Assembly (NCBI GenBank): GCA_030686995.1
Contig: CM060692.1
Location: 120,440,796 to 120,504,795 of the forward strand
Direction of reading: 5' to 3'
Origin: Artemisia argyi
Taxonomy: Eukaryota; Streptophyta; Magnoliopsida; Asterales; Asteraceae
DNA: 64,000 nucleotides
Shown here: positions 62,101-64,000 of the stretch, piece after piece
How the letters are laid out: the number at the start of each line of letters is the position of its first letter
Numbering within the stretch: the first letter of the stretch is position 1
The notes under the pieces: model-generated
The model's input: the letters and a program-made list of their open reading frames with translations, nothing else
Databases searched by the model: none
Told to the model about the DNA's origin: nothing
Translations under genes and position numbers: made by a program

Positions 62101-63345
62101 TGTTTCAGGAAATGCTTCTTCAGGTACTCTTACTCTTCGTTCAAAGTCTTCCTCTTCTTCTTCAGATTCTGTGTCAAACTCAGAGTCGCTTTCAGAGGGT
62201 GGCAGAGTAGGTTCATCTTGAAGAGCGCGCTTTGGAGTTACCTTCTTCTTTGGCTTAGTAGCAGGCTTAGGTTTGGGTGTAGGTTTAGGTTTGGTGGAAG
62301 TTTTGGTTTTGGTTGAAGGTTTGGTTTTGGGAGTAGCCTTTGAATTTGTTTGCGGTGAGCCAGTGGTGCTTGTAGTACTCCCAGATTTCACACTTCCTTT
62401 ACTATGAGTCTGTATGGTAGTTTCTTCCTATATCTCATTGTAAGCATCATCGTAGAATTTGTAGTTCAAACTTTTCTTGATATTATCATCAAGAAGATAT
62501 TCGGGAAGCCTCATTCCTTTTTGCTTAGTAGAGGATGTGGTCATCTTGACAAAAGAAATGGTGAAGTCGTCCTCGAAGAGGTGCTTTGGCTCATTAGGAT
62601 CGCCCATACGTTTGATGAATTCCGGTGTATCTTTGCAGAAATATTCAATGAGAAGTTTTGTAAATCTTATGAACGGGATCATAGTCTTTTCACGTCCGGT
62701 TTGAATGTTGTAGACTATATTGTTCATTATTGGGACTGCAAAGTCAATGGGTGACATGCTCACCATTCCCCAAAATGCTTGTAAATGCTCAAGTCTGGGA
62801 TGTTCGTGACCACTTTTTCTTCCTGATATAGATCTTACAACTAACAAATAGAATGTTCTCCAAGGCTGAGGTATATTCTTCGCATTGAATCTGGAATGCT
62901 TAATCAGAGGTAAGTCGTCTTGAACATCGTATCCAAGTTCAATGAAGAAGTCTAGAAGATCCAGTTCAGGCAACATTGGAGCAAATTCATTGTCAGGTAG
63001 AGGTAGAAGGAAGACTGTACGAAGGACATCGTGATCTACAGTGTAAACTTGTCGATCCAGCGTAACAGTGAAAGACTCATCATCTAAGTTAACCTTTGCC
63101 GTAAGCCAGAATTGATGAAAGTAAAACAAAGGAACTGAAGTAGATTTGTCGAGCAGATGCTTGCATGGATGAGCAAGGAGAATATCTTTGACAATCTTGC
63201 ACGAGTTCTCAGGAATTCTCAATTTGTCAAAGTTGACTCGAGGATTGTTATTGCCAATGGTAACGCTGTAGTCAGCGGGAGTGATGTCATCCATGGTGAG
63301 TAGTGGAAGAGTTTGTTCGGGGACATTCTCATTGTGTTCAGCCAT
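59193..63345 (-). pseudogene. Large third ORF of Asteraceae copia element (element G), degenerate
   Basis: It starts at the ATG at 63345 and ends at 59193, about 1,380 codons. The N-terminal 300 residues form a folded-looking domain (LLAHPCKHLL, VPLFYFHQFWLTAKVNLD, RQVYTVDHDVLRTVFLLPLP, then IPQPWRTFYLLVVRSISG). Next is a Lys/Thr/Pro-rich basic repeat (about 62380-62250), an acidic Ser/Glu patch, Gln/Ser-rich linkers and a helical region. The C-terminal part has LQLGVESYQQKINLTKP and LMRLDELHKF-like sequence, seen here as FMRLDELHKFCD. I recognise this layout from unnamed proteins in Asteraceae copia elements; the function is unknown. Lesions: TAG 62428, frameshift near 61975, TAG 61532, frameshift near 60600, TAA 60150, TAA 59892, and a double TGA near 59680. 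Confidence 0.75.
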
Positions 63346-63402
63346 GTTAATCTGAAAAACATTATCATAAACCAAACATCCAGATTTGTTACTCGTTAGC
63401 AC

Positions 63403-64000
63403 GATTACAAAGTTTGATTACAGATAAGCATTTAGAATTATTTAGGCATGAATGGTTCAATTTATTACATGTAAAGTGTTGAATGGAATATACTTAGATA
63501 ATTTTTGAATCATGAAGCACTTATACATTCACATATGCACAAAGATCATCTAAGATTCATAATAACATCACAAGTTACATCTAATAAAGATCATTATTTC
63601 AATATACATGTTTTCGAAATTATTACAACAATGTTCTCGAAATTATACATAAGTGCCAAGATTATCGCAAACTTTTAAGGAATTGCATGATCTCGAAAAG
63701 TTACACATGGCATGATTTCGAAAATCAGACATAAGAGAAGATTTTCGCAAACCTACATAGTGAAGATTTTCGAAAACATTTCCAGATGTGTTTTCGATAA
63801 ATAATTTATCGAGAACAAACCTTTTGAAATATTTTCGCAAATATTCATAATGTGAGATTGCGAAAAAGTTGTCTTTAGAGATGATTTCGAAAAAATGACC
63901 AGGGATGACAATTTTTTCGCAAACACATAAAACAAACATTTTCGAAAAAAATTACAAAGTGTATTTTTCGAGAAAAGTACAAAGCTTTGAAATCTTTTCG
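63403..64000 (-). repeat. Noncoding stretch with dense TTTCGAAA / TTTCGCAAA motif array
   Basis: From about 63610 to the window end, about 17 variants of TTTTCGAAA, TTTTCGCAA and TCTCGAAA recur at 15-45 bp intervals, separated by unrelated AT-rich sequence. The array may continue beyond 64000. It lies upstream of G's third ORF in the sense direction. Open frames across it reflect the repeats, not a gene. Confidence 0.7.

Larger units (their letters stand above)
58308..64000 (-). mobile_element. Element G: minus-strand Ty1/copia remnant (third ORF and 3' region)
   Basis: The sense strand runs right to left. Visible parts are a noncoding motif-rich stretch (63403-64000), a large broken third ORF (63345-59193) and a 3' noncoding region with three PPT-like tracts (58308-59192). 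Pol would lie to the right of the window. The left side is cut by element A at 58307/58308. Multiple PPT-like tracts fit a Sirevirus; the ORF type is one I know from Asteraceae copia elements. Confidence 0.7.

Noticed and set aside
63605..64000. Interpreting the TTTCGCAAA motifs as E2F sites
   Set aside because: They lack the GC-rich core of the E2F consensus, and most copies are TTTCGAAA; only the array itself is reported.
63605..64000. CRISPR-like or satellite array at the right edge
   Set aside because: The motifs are only 8-10 bp, spacing is irregular, and the sequence is plant retrotransposon DNA.

Overview
This window is plant nuclear DNA, probably from the Asteraceae. It is AT-rich, has no intact host gene, and is almost entirely nested LTR retrotransposons. 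The family guess rests on the large third ORF at the right end and the Gag N-terminal texture, which I recognise from Asteraceae retrotransposon proteins; that attribution is from memory and was not searched.

Layout, outermost first. (G) A decayed minus-strand Ty1/copia (Sirevirus-like) element runs from 58308 past the right edge; only its third ORF and 3' noncoding region are visible. (A) A plus-strand, non-autonomous Ty3/gypsy element covers 1-58307. Its 5' LTR is cut by the left edge and ends at 2215, its Gag is at 43827-45168, and its 3' LTR starts at 45989. (B) A minus-strand Ty3/gypsy element, 2572-43050 (TSD ATGTG), sits in A's internal region. (D) A minus-strand Ty1/copia Sirevirus-like element, 8075-34921 (TSD TAACT), sits in B. 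(C) A minus-strand gypsy element with 4.7-kb LTRs, 8098-21060 (TSD GGGTT), sits in D's 3' LTR. (E) A solo gypsy LTR, 30091-33261 (TSD GTTCT), sits in D's gag. (F) A plus-strand Ty1/copia Sirevirus-like element, 47975-56766 (TSD ACTAC/ACCAC), sits in A's 3' LTR. A 194-bp hAT-like MITE, 648-841, sits in A's 5' LTR. The chain G, A, B, D, C is five levels deep.

Coding content. D keeps one open protease-integrase-RT-RNase H frame (25621-28662), but its gag is broken by E, a frameshift and stop codons. F keeps one gag-pol frame with only two nonsense codons. A and C are Gag-only (C also has an RNase H scrap), and B keeps decayed integrase pieces. D, F and G carry extra ORFs after or near pol: an Athila-ORF1-like protein in D, small Cys-containing tail proteins in D and F, and a roughly 1,380-codon degenerate protein in G. 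The only host-derived piece is the 5' end of a CLAVATA1-like LRR receptor kinase gene (signal peptide plus LRRNT start) carried inside A.

The most unusual signals are noncoding. They are: CTGCAG-bounded GC-rich palindromic modules repeated in D, including inside gag; analogous palindromes in F; a pre-PPT hairpin with compensatory changes between gypsy families; a second hairpin conserved downstream of gag in three gypsy elements; ACTATTCA arrays at LTR starts; and a dense TTTCGAAA/TTTCGCAAA motif array at the right edge.
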